Shown here piece by piece: positions 25,901-40,581 of a DNA stretch of 64,000 nucleotides (position 1 is its first letter; the number at the start of each line of letters is the position of its first letter). The stretch spans positions 5,214,501 to 5,278,500 of the forward strand of contig JBAMJR010000137.1 of NCBI GenBank assembly GCA_038501785.1, given 5' to 3'. The notes below the pieces were generated by a model. That model was not told the DNA's origin, searched no databases, and was given only the letters and a program-made list of their open reading frames with translations. The position numbers and the translations under genes were made by a program. This stretch comes from Myoxocephalus aenaeus. Taxonomy: Eukaryota > Chordata > Actinopteri > Perciformes > Cottidae.

Positions 25901-28900
25901 TGCTATCTCTTGAATCAGGCAGAGGAACAAAAGGTTCAGAAAATCTTGGAAATATGCTGGGTAGATAGCCTGCTCATGGTGTGTCGAGGTAAAATAGATT
26001 AAATATAACAACCTGAAACAGTGAGGAGTGCATCAGTGCTGTGTTTCACTCCTGCACTGTTATGGGCCACACAGCAGAACTTTCCACTGTCCTCCTTACG
26101 CACTCCTGTGATCTGTAGAACACCTGTAGGCAGAAGAGTGTACCTGCGAGAGAGAAACAAAGACAGAAGACAGAAGGAGTCAAATACAATGAGACCTGGT
26201 GAAAGTGCTGCCATCTCTAATAATTGCCATTCTGTGATTTGGTTTGGTCCAACCTCTCGTCCTGGGTGACCACCGGGCGGCTGTCTTTTTCCCAGCTGAT
26301 GACAGGCTCTGGCAGACCATGGATCTGGCACTGGAATCTAGCAACACCGGACTCCTCCGCATGCACTGCCTCTGGTTGGACATGGAAGTCTGCCATAGCT
26401 GTAGAGGAAGGGAGAGAGAGGGGGATATTAGGTCATATCATCACAACACAGCTACAGAACAACAAGCCTGGTTGCTTACAGGAAATAACTATTTTATTTA
26501 AGATCCATATATCTTCACTCTTTGATATCATAAAAATAAACCGCCTATCTATCAAATCAACAATTGAGAATTCCTCTGACACATTCATGTTGTCCTTTAC
26601 CATCTACTCATTATGCCTGCACGGGTAAAAATAAAATAGATTCCCAAGATGCGTAAAGTGCCAATGTCACTTTCATTATGCATTCGTTAAAACATATAAG
26701 ATTAGAGATGATGAATATTATGGTATGACTACTAACTTGCTGAAAAAGACTAAGCTCAATGTAGAATTGCTGTATTTAGGACACAAGCATCATCTTGTTA
26801 CAGTGCTGGAAATAAAGTGCACACTGCTCTCTTTATTCATCGCAGTATGTCTTAATACAGGACGATAAAGATGAGAGGGAACTATACTGCCAGCTGTAAA
26901 GTTCAAATCTCTACTTCTCTGGAAAGAAATCATTTCTAAACAACTAAAGACACCAATGCTAATGCTGTTCAATTACTACTCCCTGGTGTAGTGATCCGCT
27001 GAGATTTGAGAGCCATAACATTGTAAGACTTGGTGACGGAAGGCAACTGGAAGCGATGTAGAGTTTATTTATTAAAAAGAAATCAATATAGCTCCTTTCA
27101 CTTGGATTATTTAATTAATGCTATTTTGATCCAAAATGTTGTCCAAAGTCCTACATTTCTGAGAAAACTTTCTGAAAACCTTCCCTATGAATTTAATCAT
27201 GAAGTAACACAGTCAGGAGTTACAGGAGCATGTCTGCCCTTTCTCTTTAAGAGAAGACAAGCCACATGTACTGTGCACATAGATACAAAACAAATGTATG
27301 TAATTATGGATTTTCTGCTATATTTTGACATTTAGTATGTAAGCCAGGCATGCTTTTAGAAATGCATGCTAACACAGACAAAGCAACATATAGCAAAACC
27401 AGTATCAATAACCCTACAGAGAGCCTCACTCAGCTGCATTCACATATCTACTGCCGGTGCCAGCAGAACAAAAGCGGCATCGAAGGTGGAGCCAGCGACA
27501 AACTCAATTAGTGAGAGGCCCTCTTCTTCCACAGTTCTCCCACCTTCTTCAACACAAGTGTACTCATTTAAATGTCAGCCATAATTAACTTGGACACAGG
27601 AGGACTTATCTGAACACTGTTAGCATAACAAGAGGGACGGACCCCTTATTATTTCATAACCTCCTGCTCTTCCCAACCTGTAGCCTGAATAAATTAATTA
27701 CTGACAGGACGAGCAGGAAGTAAGTGGCAACTACTCAGGAGGCTTATTTTTGACAGAAACATGCTTGGTTTCTTTCTGCTTGTCTTTCCACTAATTAATT
27801 TTATTGCGCCTGTTTGTGTCCCTTTGTCTTAATACAGATAGTGATTTCAGTCTTTTTACAGGATTATCTACTGTTTCTACATTTAATCTTTTCTAGCATG
27901 CCATTATTATTTGGAAAGGGTTGATAGTACAGTTTAAAAGGTCTGGCAAACATTCTTGTTAATGGACAAGAGACTGAGAAGGGGGGGGGTACTTTAGTGG
28001 TCCAGATTATTCCATTTCAGAGCTTAATGAGAAGCGTGGCATTCTCCAACACGACTTGACCTACTACGCTGTGAGAAGAGATTATACGTTTACTGTTTCT
28101 ATTGTTTTATCTCAAGATAAATCTGACTGTTACTCAACCTGGCAGATTTCTTGGGATCATATTTTTTCTTTGTCTCTCTCCTATGAGGCCACACTTAAAC
28201 AGCTGTATATCTTACTGGGGTAATTTGGCCTAAATCAGAGGCCCAAGTGCACATTTTTCCACCTGGGACCCACAACCTTCTTGCCATAAACAATGTTTAG
28301 CAGCATAAATGGCTTAAATGTCTCAGAGAACATCAGCATTATTTTACCACCAAAAAACACATACTCAAGCTCTTTGCATGTCCTTTAAATAACAACTGTT
28401 ACATATATTATTGTATATTTCACAATTCACATGACAGAATATTGGCCATCAAGAAGATTTTCATGGGTTCTCAATCAACAATACTTTATGTCTGCCTGGG
28501 ACAGAGACTGGCAGAGTGTAGCACCAAAAAAACTGTCACTGCGAAAGATTAGGAGTGGTAAAACAGGTAGGAATCCCTCAGAACTTAATACACAAAAAAA
28601 CAAGCAGCTCAGTGACTGATGTGATCAAAAGGCATTTTCTGGCTTGGAATACAGTCTCAAATTAAGATACACACATGCAGGAACACTGCTGTTTGTGCTG
28701 TCCATGTGTACTGGGAACACTGGGGACATGAAGAGGGAAACAAAATTGCATTTGAATGGAGAGGAACAAAGGAGTTTAATAGGAGGACCAGAGCCTATTG
28801 GAGCTTTTTTGTCCATCTTTGCCAAGTAGTCATGGTGTCCACTGATCTGGCGGTTCTGTGTGTCCGCCTATACTCAACCCCCATAACGGGCCCCACCCTT

Positions 28901-30558
28901 GGCCCTCATGCATAAAACATGTTTCTCTAAGAGGCCCACACCCCTGCGACCATCGACACACTCGTAGGATCAGACACAATCGGAGAAATCACAATAGGGT
29001 TAGATACGCAGATAAACACGTACAGAAGCAGAGAAACTTGTTAACCGTCTGTGCTGGATGTAAAGGAAAACAGCCGTTCATAATCTGCATTGTGCATTTG
29101 CCATTTATTGTGTGAGAGGTTGCAGAGTCAATTTAAAGTGATGTAGCTCAGCTGCAGCACGTACATATAAACAAATGCAAAGAGCTGCTTCAAAAGAAAC
29201 AAGCAACTAAATCCCCTCGATGTTGCACATGTGGCACTGACTTATCCCAACACCCAGCCTTAACAGACATGTTCCTCTATTGTTTTTCACTCTTCCTTTG
29301 CTAAGTGTTGACAGAGACTGACACATGATTAAAGGCTGTCCACTACCAGCATGACGCTGTTGGCTTAAATGGAGCAGGTCTAATTACTGCAATGAGGCAG
29401 ACAATGGTTGGGGTGCATACTAAAATGAAATCCATACACAAGTGCACAGGGAGGACATTGCTCCTTTAACATACGTATGTCTGACGGTTCCTCTGTGACA
29501 ACCACAGAAGAAGAATGAGTGAGGGAGTAATATGAGGGAAGGTCACAAACAGGAAATGTGAAGTGTGATGATTTAGAAGGGGAGCTGTGCTGTAAATCAG
29601 GTCTTGTCAAAACTCTAGTCATCTAATGATAGCCAACACGTCAGTGGCACTGCCTGAATGCTTCTTTCACAATTTATGACCAAATAGTTCCATAAGGTGT
29701 CATAAACAGGCAGAAATAAACAGAAACATTTGTTTTAAAAGTCAAAATTCTACATGCTGAAAACTCACCAAGACAAAAGGATGCACTCCAAGTGCTGAGC
29801 TACTGGTACTGAGTATTGGGTTCGAGGGCCAATGACGAGCTAAAGGGACCGTCATTTTCCCATCCTTCAATTCCACATTACTGGTCGTGTCCAATTAATG
29901 TATAAAGTAAAAAATAAGATCCTGTCAGACTGTATTCAGAAGTAGCTCAGAATTAAGGCAGAAAGAACTAAGAAGAATTTGCATGTTTACAAAAACAAAG
30001 ATCAGAACAAATGCAAAACAAAAAAGGTGTGTAACAATGAGATTCATTTGTGGAATCATTTTGAAAAGGAAATACAAAATTGATATAACATTATAAAAAA
30101 TAAGATGATTAACACATTTAAAAAATGGGATATTAACACTAGTGTGTATAGAATATTTTGTTTAGAAGTATAATTAACATACCTATAGTTTATTTAGTAT
30201 CTTTCTTTAATTTTTAGTGGATACATTTTATGAGAATCGTACAAAATAAATTAAGTGAAAAGGTAGGTGTAATAAGTTAGGGCTTCAGTCTACACCTTTT
30301 CGGTATACATTTGCTTTAGTTTGTCACTATTTCAAAAATAATTACTTGACTGCGATAAACTAAAGTAATACTAATACAACAGATATTTAAGATTGTGGAT
30401 TTTCTGCATTTTCCATGATCAACTCAAATCTATCTAATGAAATGTAGATCAAGTGGTGATTACATGAATGACCCCTATAGCTGCTTTATTTTTCTTGCCT
30501 AATAGCCCCAAAGTAATGATCCATTTCATTATTGCTCAGTTAAACACACACGCATGCG

Positions 30559-30632
<74 letters not shown>

Positions 30633-33600
30633 TAGGCAACAGAAAATAATTAACAAGGTGATTAAAAGCCCAAACTGCTGTTTTCTGTTACGACTCCTGC
30701 TGCATTGACCACATCTGATGAGACATTTTCATTACAGACATGTGGTCACATGTGACGTTTTTTTCCTGTACTGTGGATGATTCATTGACACGACAGAGGT
30801 AATGATGCTCGGGCCATGCATCCTACAGCTCCATTCAAACCTGCGGCTGTGGTGTGAAGCTTCAGTGATGTTATAATGTCATCTCCCTCCCTCACATCTC
30901 CCCTTGCCTCCAGACCACCCATTCTGCCGTTCATTTCAACCGCTTGCTCGGCTCTTCATCGCACCCCTCGCCCCACCCCCATGAGCCCTCGCAAGCCTGT
31001 GACATCATTAAGCACATGTTGTTCAAGCAGTGGCGATGACTGCCGTACCGACCCCACCCCCACTTCGGTAAACCAGTAAAACAGAGATGAGCACCTTAAA
31101 TAATGGAGATGGTGTACAGTGCTATTCCAGCGTGGAGAACCCACACTTCAACAGCCTTTAAATAGGCATCCCTGAAATATCAGGTCCCTGTGCTGGGACC
31201 CTAAAGATGGCATTTTAATGCAGATGTGATACTTTATTGGCTCCCTGCCCCCAATAGCACCCCCCCTCCTGCCTAGGCACTCGTGTGATCAATCTGCTGG
31301 TTCGTGGTGTGTGACGCTTATCACCTACGAAAGGAAGGGCTGCACGTGCATGGGTTGTACTCTGTCTTCCTCTGACACACATTCATTCCCCTTCTTTTAA
31401 TGCTTTGGCACATCAACACCTTCCCGTGTCAGTACCTGCATGAGCCAAAGCATCAGTTAAGCTGCATATCTGCCAAATTCAGCTGGAAGATGTAAGGATG
31501 TACATGAGGACAGTAAGACCTATTGATCATTTATATTAAAAGCTCCCCAGTCAATATACATGTAATATATTGTATACAGCAGGAGGTTACAAGCATGCTT
31601 TATTGCTATTTTGTCTAGCAGTTCAGCTATCATACCTTATGTTTTCTGCTACTTCTGACATTGGATCAGTCTTTATTTAAAAAGGCACATGTTGTGGTCC
31701 AGTGCAAACCTTTTCTTTACATTTTGCACACATGGATTGTCTCGCCTCAAGTTTTAAGGCTCTAGTCAGGTGATCATCAAAGTTATTACAACATCCTGAT
31801 GAGGCCAAGAATCTGGATACCAAAATGCATTGCCAACCATCCAATAGCTGTTGAGATACTTCAGTAAAAAAAAAAAATGTCTATTTAATGGTGGTGCTAG
31901 AGGAAAAGTAATTAGGATCCATCTTCTGGAGAACATGAATGACTACAAAAATAGAAGTGTAATACATCCAATAGTTGTTGAAACATTTCATTCCGGATCA
32001 GAGTGGTGGAACAAATGACCAAGTGACCAACAGACCCACATTGCGGTCCCCAGAGTCACAGCACTAGTGTGACTAAGGACTACTTGCATAATCACTTATA
32101 CATTATGGTTTTAAAAATATCAATATTGCATGGTGTGCCCTTGGTCCAAATGTAGAGAGATGGTGTTGATAGAATCTGACAGCAGAGTATGAATCAAAGT
32201 CATACAATGCAATCAAACGCACATCATAACACACAGGTCAGCTAATGTCAACCAAAGAACACATATATCTTGTCCACTTCAAACACCAACCTAGTTTTTC
32301 TTATGATTATTTTGCAGCCTTTCCTTCACTTGTCTTTGGTGATTTCCTCCTATTTGATTTCCTAAACTCACAGCTGAACATGACTCCAGACAGACTCCCT
32401 TACTTTCCCTTCTCACATTACAGCATCATTTGGACTGGAATTTAATTGCCCTTTCTGCTTGTATTGCATGCTTGTTTGCATGAGGCTTTCCTGTGATGTG
32501 CTTTTCCTTATTCTGCTGTGTTGATCAATACTGTGGAGCTTGTGTGCAATATTTTAAATATAGTAAGATTGATGACTGCTATTAAGGCTCCCTGTAGAAT
32601 GTAAAGGGAGCAGCATTGATAACAGATACCAGTCACAATAATACTTAACATTTGTTCTCTGTTTAACCAAGGAAGTTAATGAGAGACAATGATCTGTAAA
32701 AAAAATAAAAATAGAAACCCCTGTTCATTGTAATTCAATCCAACAGAAAGGTTCTGTAAGTAATACTATCTTTGTAAAGATGAGAAGTCCTACAGGTGCT
32801 CAAAATCATGAACGTTTGATCATCTACAGTTCCATGATAGTTGAGTGAAGTTAAGTCAATCTGCTGATGATGACGTGCAATGCAGTCGAAAGCAGTCAAG
32901 TAAGTTGAAACTGTTTTCCCAACTACATATGTAAAATTGAACCAAGAGGCACATTTTTGATGTTGTAATCATTAGGTTGTTCAGGAACTGAATTAATTAG
33001 TCAATTCAATATTCATTAATTCATTAATCATTTAGCAACTGTTTTGATAATCAATTAATCACCTGATATTTTTGAGAACTAATGGCACTTGTTACAGCTT
33101 CTCAATCTCAATCAGTCTTCTAGGATATTAAACTAAATCTCTTTGGGTTTTGAACTGAAAAAAGCTATTTGATTATGTTAAATTGGACTTTTAAGAAATT
33201 GTGATGGGTGCAAGATTAATCGATAATGAATATAATCAAGAAATGCAACCCTATTCAAGATTGTTCCACGTTATAAGGGTTTTCATACATTTAGCTCCTC
33301 CATACAGTAAATATAGAAAAGCAATTATGTTATTTATATCTTGTTTCATCTAGTAAGCATTAATTACATATAGCAGCAGTATTATATAATACTGCTATAG
33401 TAGACCCTTTGGTGACTTAATAGCATTATAGGATTGTCTATATTCATAGGAGCCAAAGCAACATTTATTTTACGGCCTGCCAAGATGGCCAATGTTGAAA
33501 AAAAAAGAAGACTGAAACAGCATAATTAGACAGTTTAAATATTCATTGAAAATACAAAGTTAGCTATAACTTGCTCTGCATAAGCTAACATTAGCAAAGT

Positions 33601-36600
33601 AATTAAGGTAAGAAGATAACAGCTTTTGTTGTCAAACAAAGAGTATGATGGGAAAGCACATTTCTCACTGTCTCCTTGTCCCTCCTAACCTTTCCACTAC
33701 AGGGACAAAGCCTGGACCTCCTCTTGTTGCCCTGCTCTGTGCCTGAGCCTCCATCACACCCCGTACTCCTGCGCCACCTCAAGCCCCCTCCACCATCCTC
33801 ACCCCATCGTCCCTCTGCTCCTCTGCTCCTCCCATCCCAGCACCCCCAGCCCCTGCACTCCGGCCCCAAATCACAGCACTAAGCCTCCTACAGTCACTTC
33901 AGCATGCAGGCCCTAATTAAAGAGACCCATTAAAGCACAACAGATGCTGAACATTAAGGGATTATTTAAATGATTCCCAGTCGCAGCTTGGGTAAGATAA
34001 GGAACAAGTGAGAGAGTGAGAGAGCTGGGCATTAGTAAAAGGATGGTTAAAATAACAGACAAACCAGTTTGAATTGAAACTGCCAGCGTTTCTCCTTTTT
34101 GGCGTCAACCTTGTTGGTATTGTCTCCTTTTTAATAAAAAAAAAATATGATAAGTATTCGTTCATGCAGAGATTCACAAGCAACAAATAAGGGATTTGAA
34201 GTGTGAGAACAAAAAGAGCAGTCCTTTTGGTCTAACTGGGCGTAAAACTGCATACTCATTAAACAACTTCAAACTCAAAGGGGCATCTTTTCTACTTTGT
34301 TAAGACTTCACTACTCTGATGGCGCATTTTTCACACTCTGTCACAATCTTCCTTTCTCGCATGCAGGTGGCCCAGGCCGTCCAGTCTCATCACCATAGCG
34401 TCTCACGGGGAGCACTTTGGGCGCACTGTAAGCGCTATTAGCTGTGAGCCGTCGACAAGTTGAGAGCCGGTGAGAGGCAATCGAAATGCTCACAATCTCA
34501 GAACTTGCACGTTTCAGAAATACCTCTCTTAAAACAACAACGTTTTTCATTTCTGTTTCCTGATAGTACAATGGAGGCACAATTCTGCTTCTGCTTTAGT
34601 AGAGCAGAGAGATAAAGGGGCTCTGAGGACAGACAGCTAAGTAAATGATCACACTCTCCCATTAATGCAGCATGAATTCTCTACTCGAATAAATTCAATC
34701 TCCTCTTAACTTGTCCTCTCTTTAGTCTGTCCCTCTGTCAAATTACCACCTCTTTGAGGACATTGCATGTGTGATAGCTCCAAGAGCTTAAGTCCCATCA
34801 GCGAGACAAAAATGTTGTCTTGAAAAGGGTTTAAAAAGCTTCATAATGATACTGGAGTTCTGTTCTGGCAAAATATTATATATATTATATATAGTATTGG
34901 AAAATAACTCTTTTCAGTTCATGAAATTATTTTCTCTTGTGCATTTCAGGGAGCATTAAGGGTCTGTGCTCAAAATCAATCATTTGGTTGTAAGAAATTC
35001 ACCTACTTCATTAGCACATGCACTCTCAGACACACTCACTCACACTTATACTATTCTTAGAACATCTTAACCACGACAAGACAGGACAACAGAATGTACC
35101 GCACCTATTTTTTTTGTCAATTTTGAAATCAGGCTTTCACAAAAAACATCACTCTCCATGTGTATGTATATTACAAAGAGTAATGCTTCTTTAAAAATAT
35201 ATTCTGTCACTCTTTCTTTTCACACCTGATTGTTGCAGGAAAGAGGCTATGCCTTCAAAGTGCCATTCTCTACTTGCCCAGAGGCCACATATCTAATTAA
35301 TATCGCCAATACGTCAGCATGCAATTGCCTTCTTTAGAATTCAAATGAGATGCTTCCCCCATCATCCAACCAGTATTATGTGAGCGCATATCCATATGAA
35401 TTATGTGCTGTCTTTTCTTTAGCTCATTTACTGTATGCCTTCTGCACAAAAGTAAAACCCTGCAACTGCTTTATCCCTGTCTTGTCTTGTCGCTTCTCGG
35501 TGTTGGAGAGTTTGAAATATTCCAAAACGTTTGAGAGACATCTGGGTTAAGGTTACATTTATATTCAAATGGAAATGCCATTTGATTCTTCTCTGCCTCG
35601 TCTCCGCCTCTTGTTTTGTGAAGCAAGAAATAAGTCAGGCAGACAGCAGTGGCTCTGAATAACAACCTGGACGGACATTTGGCATCACAATTCTCCTCAG
35701 TCCAACACTCATTACTTCCCCCTCATTAGAGGACAACTGTTGGTTAGTGAGGCCAGTCTGAAGAGGCCAAGATGAATCTCTCCAGAAAAGTCTTCCTTTG
35801 TGCTGTTCCTTGATCATATATTGCTGTTGGAAAGAACATTAATCTAGAGAAACTTCTAAAATGAATTTACCGCAATGTGTGAGTGTGTTGCTCTCTGAGA
35901 GCCTACAGTGTTAACTATGCATCTGACAGTGATTTTGAGGGGGGCCTGGCCTGAACCAGGGGTAGATGGATGACCCCACATCTGGCACTCCCACGGGACA
36001 TCTGAAAGACGCAGGGCGGGACCGGCCCATGCGCTCCACTGCATCTCACAGCACCCTGAAAACTGGGCTCCCCAAATTGAAACGGCTTTGTAAATCTCAC
36101 CCCCTACCCCCGCACACAGCTCAAGAGAAGCCTCTGGCAGTTGTAAGACCACAGTGCCTCAGCTGCGTGGTCCCCATTGGGCATTTATCTGGGTCTCAGT
36201 GTCCCTGTTGATTTCCAAATGCTCAAATCAGTTTGACAGTTTCCAAAAATGCAATCCTGTCACAATTCACACAAACACATCCATCAACAGAGTGACAACT
36301 GCCTGTCTGAAATCTCCAGTTGTCCATTGAATATAAATCTCCCGTCTGAACATTATGGCCCAATTTTCTTTTTTTCAAAGTCACTGCAAGCAAACACAAG
36401 ATGTCCTCATCTGCTCTCAATGTTTGTGCGTTTTTTTGTATATTCTTTGCTGAATATGTCATCTCAGGACAAGACGTTTAGGACAAGTGCTACATCACTC
36501 AAGAAGAAGAGGATACAATATACAAATGATATTGGATTTTGGTATGAACTGACAGCAAGAACGGTTGGCTTTCTGTAAAATGATAACAAAGTTAATATAT

Positions 36601-39600
36601 GAGCTATGATGAGATGACAATGGCTGTGTTGTATCAACAACAATCATTAGCTTAGCTTACTCGCCCGGCTCCATATGTTGAATCCCAGATAGTCTTGGTT
36701 AATACAAATTCTTAGACTATTTCTCTTGAAACGTCTATGCTGGTGTGAGTCTCTGAGCCAACTGCCTGCCTCCTCGACCCACAATGCTAAATACTGTTAA
36801 CTTGTCTCTTACGACTGGGGCTGTCCCTACTAGCATTAAGACTGGTGTGTTAAACCTCAACTTAAGAAACCACATTGTGATCCAGGATCGCCAACTTTTG
36901 GCTTACATATTGAACAGTAATCTTTGTATCCTTTTTAAGCTTCCAGGGCTTGTCACTCACTCATCTGAAACTGCACAAAAAAAGTGGGAAATGATCTTAT
37001 GCTTGTTATTGATTTAAATTCCACCTACATGCTTATATTACTGGATCTCAATAAGGCTTTTGATACTATATATCACTGTATACGACCTAGACCAACTGGA
37101 AAATCAATTTGCCGTTTCTATAATTTTCACTGCTACGCTGATGATACTCAGCTGTATTTGCCTGATAACAGCCACATAGCTAAAATTAGAGAGACCCTTA
37201 TTTACATCTATGGTTCATCCAGAATTGATTATTGTAATGTTTTGTTTTCAGGTTCTTGTTTAAGCTTCCTTCCATTGGCTTCCCATCCATGTCAGTTCAG
37301 ATTTCAGCATGCCTCTGATCACTTACAAAATTGTAAATATGCATGACCCTTCATACCTCTCTGATCTCGTTAAACCTTATATTTCATTCGGTGCCCTCAG
37401 CTCTCAGAATACAGGGCTCCTGTCTTTACCCAGAGTTTAAAAGTAGTCAGCAGGCTACAGTAGCTTTTCCTATCGTGCCCCCTTTCCTCTGGAATAACCT
37501 CCTTGTTGGCATCAGACAGTCTGAATTTGTTGAGGCATTTAAATCCAACCTTATAACTCATATTAGTCCATTCTTTAATATTACAATGTTGGTCTATTCT
37601 GTACATATGACATCTACTGCATGTCTGTCTTTCCTAGAAGTGTCCCCTCCTCTGTTGCTCTTCCTGAGGTTTCTTCCATATATTTTCCTGTTAAAAGTTG
37701 AATGAAGTTCCTAATCTGAATAATAAATGCAGAGACCAAATTTGTAAATTCCTTTGGATAAAAACGTCAGCTAAATTAAATGTAATGTAATGAATCAAGT
37801 GGCGAGGGACAGAGGGTGTCGTATGCTGTGCCGATTGTAAAACACCCTCAAGTAAATTTGCAATATTGGGCTTTATAAATAAAATCAAGTTGACTACAAA
37901 ACTATTTAATTTGACCAAAATACATACATTTATCTCTCAACCCTGGTCCATTGTCTACACGCCAAGCTCAAGCAGCATAGCAAAAGACTTTCAAAGTTAT
38001 CAGATTGCTGTACTGTTCACACGACACAACCTGCCGTTTTGTAATGGTGAGCCTTCATATTACATGACTGGCCGACGTCAGGAGGTCACATACAAGATAT
38101 TTTAACAGGAGGATCATATGATTTAATTTGTATGTCTGGTCTCCAAACTACGTCTTGACAAGATAAACCAGTGACAAAGGAAATGATGAATCGCTATGTG
38201 CAAGATGGGATATTTTCATTCCAAAATGGATGTCTACCAGAAACAAATGCTCCAAATTGTTTGTGGGCTTGGGTTTAGGGCTGCAACTAACGGTTATTTT
38301 AATAATCGGTTGATTATTTTTTCGATTAATCGATGAATCGTATAAAAAAAACTAAAAAGCATTCATTTCCAACCCTTTATTCAAAAACAGAACTGACAGT
38401 GTAAAACATCTTCAGAAAGTGCACAAACAGGTTGCTCCTTGAACATCCGAGCTGTTAATTAAAAAAATGAATTTAAAATGGACTAACACTAAAAACATAC
38501 ACATGTATGCTTTACATCTGCCAAATGTGAGCCCTTTTTTTACTGTAATTGATCTCCTTGGAGCAGAGGCTGCATTTAGCATACCCTGCTTTATCAATAT
38601 GTATGAAACACTGGGACAGTTGGAAGCTGTACTGCTCCTCTCACATCTGCATATAGAGCGTCCTCTTCCTTAAAGTATTTCATTCACACTATTTCATTCA
38701 CATCATCTGATCAATATCTGATAAAATCACTTTGTTGGCTAAGCCCAACTACGTGATTTGCTTCATTCTACTTTGGGTAAAAAAATAAAAACCTGCAGCC
38801 AGATCCGCCGGTTTAACGTTAACGAGTGACTGGTGAACTGAACCAGACCGGGGGGTTACGGCATGTTTCATCACGTTACGTTTTTTTTCCAAGCAAGACT
38901 GAACTGTAACGGAACATAAAGTAACTTTAACGACAATACACAACCCAAACACGTTAGCTAACGTGTTAGCAAGCTGACTAGCTTCCATTAAAAACAAGTT
39001 TGAGGGAAATGAAGATGCTGTCGACATCTTAACGCTGATTGGCCAAGACTCGACACGTCACATCAAAGATGTTTTATTTTTGCGAAGATCACGACCTAAA
39101 CTTTTCCCCGTGTCTCACTCCAATCTCAGACACGCTGGCAGGCCAGTTGCTCTGCTCCGCTCTCTTTTTTTCTCCGCGACTTATTGAATGGCGTAATAAT
39201 CGCGCGACACAACGAATCGATAATGAAATTCGTTGCCAACTCTTTTGATAATCGTTTTTTTATCGATTTTATCGATTCGTTGTTGCAGCCCGACTTGGAT
39301 CCAAGCATCCACAGAACTTTCCTTATAGTCAAGCTTATAAATATTGTTGTAGACTCACGTGTTCACAAAATAACCTGTTTTCATTCGTCTTTACCATTTA
39401 TTTCATTTGTCTAGGTGCAACAACTACTTTGGTCCATGTTGTGACTGCAAAACATACAGCAAAGTTCCTCTCCCTGCGTCTTGCACTCCCAGCACTGGTG
39501 TGTGAGTGGCGGACCAACAAGGATTCACCTCTGATCTGGGGATTTTGTCCAGAAGCTCCAAAAGCTAAAATGAAAAAAAAAATTTAAGGCTAAAGTCGTG

Positions 39601-40529
39601 TTGTGTAAAATAGCCATTACTGCGCTCCCTGAATAGTATAATACAACAGAACAGCGATGTCAGAGAGAGGCAGAGAGAAGGGTCAGCAATATGCGCTTGC
39701 AGGATATATCCAGGATATTAAACTGATTCAGCAGCGAACACACGTTAAATTAATAAGGATAGAAGCTAAAGGACAAATTTACATCATCTGGCAATCAAGA
39801 CAGGCACTGCCTCAAATCTTTGTGTTGCGGTGTTTCAGGTGTCAGTGAATAAAGATCGCAATCTCTCTTTGAGCTGCACACTTCTCTGCTTATCCATATT
39901 AAGAAATCCTTACCTTATTGTATATTCTACTCTATTAGTTTTTTCAACTTCTTGCTTTACTTTCTAACTGACACCCAATCTTTAATAAGAGTGGACAGGT
40001 AATTATGGTGTTAAAAAACTTTCTAATAATGTAATAATAATTAGCTTTAACATAGGACTCACAAGTAGAAGTATTATCCTGACCATCTGCCATATTAACC
40101 TTACCACAGATATAAGTTAATCTGTGAGTGGAAGATGGGAACATGTAGAAATAGACAAAAGATATGGATCTTTTGTCTATTTCTACATGTTCCCATCTTC
40201 CACTCACATGTTCCAAACATATGCAACGTGCTGTAGAGGGGAAAGACTGTGGTCATAAACCAGCATGGTTCACACAGGTGATCCATTTAAAACCTCAAGT
40301 TGGAGTGTTTGTGTGTGCAGGCTGCTGACGATACCAGGCTCAGTCATTTCTAAGAAGTGAACCCTTCTTACTTGGATACCAGCCCTGGGACACACTGTCA
40401 CCTTTACGCTCAGCTTCAAACACGTGGATACACTTATTCACGCATGATGGCTTATACGTGGCAAAGGTGGAACGACATGCATGCACTTACGGACATGAGC
40501 AAAAATGTGTTTCTCGCTCTCCCTCTTAT

Positions 40530-40581
<52 letters not shown>

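Noticed and set aside
33676..33882. Proline-rich frame at 33676-33882
   Set aside because: It is a pyrimidine-rich low-complexity stretch without homology features; both strands give open frames for the same reason.
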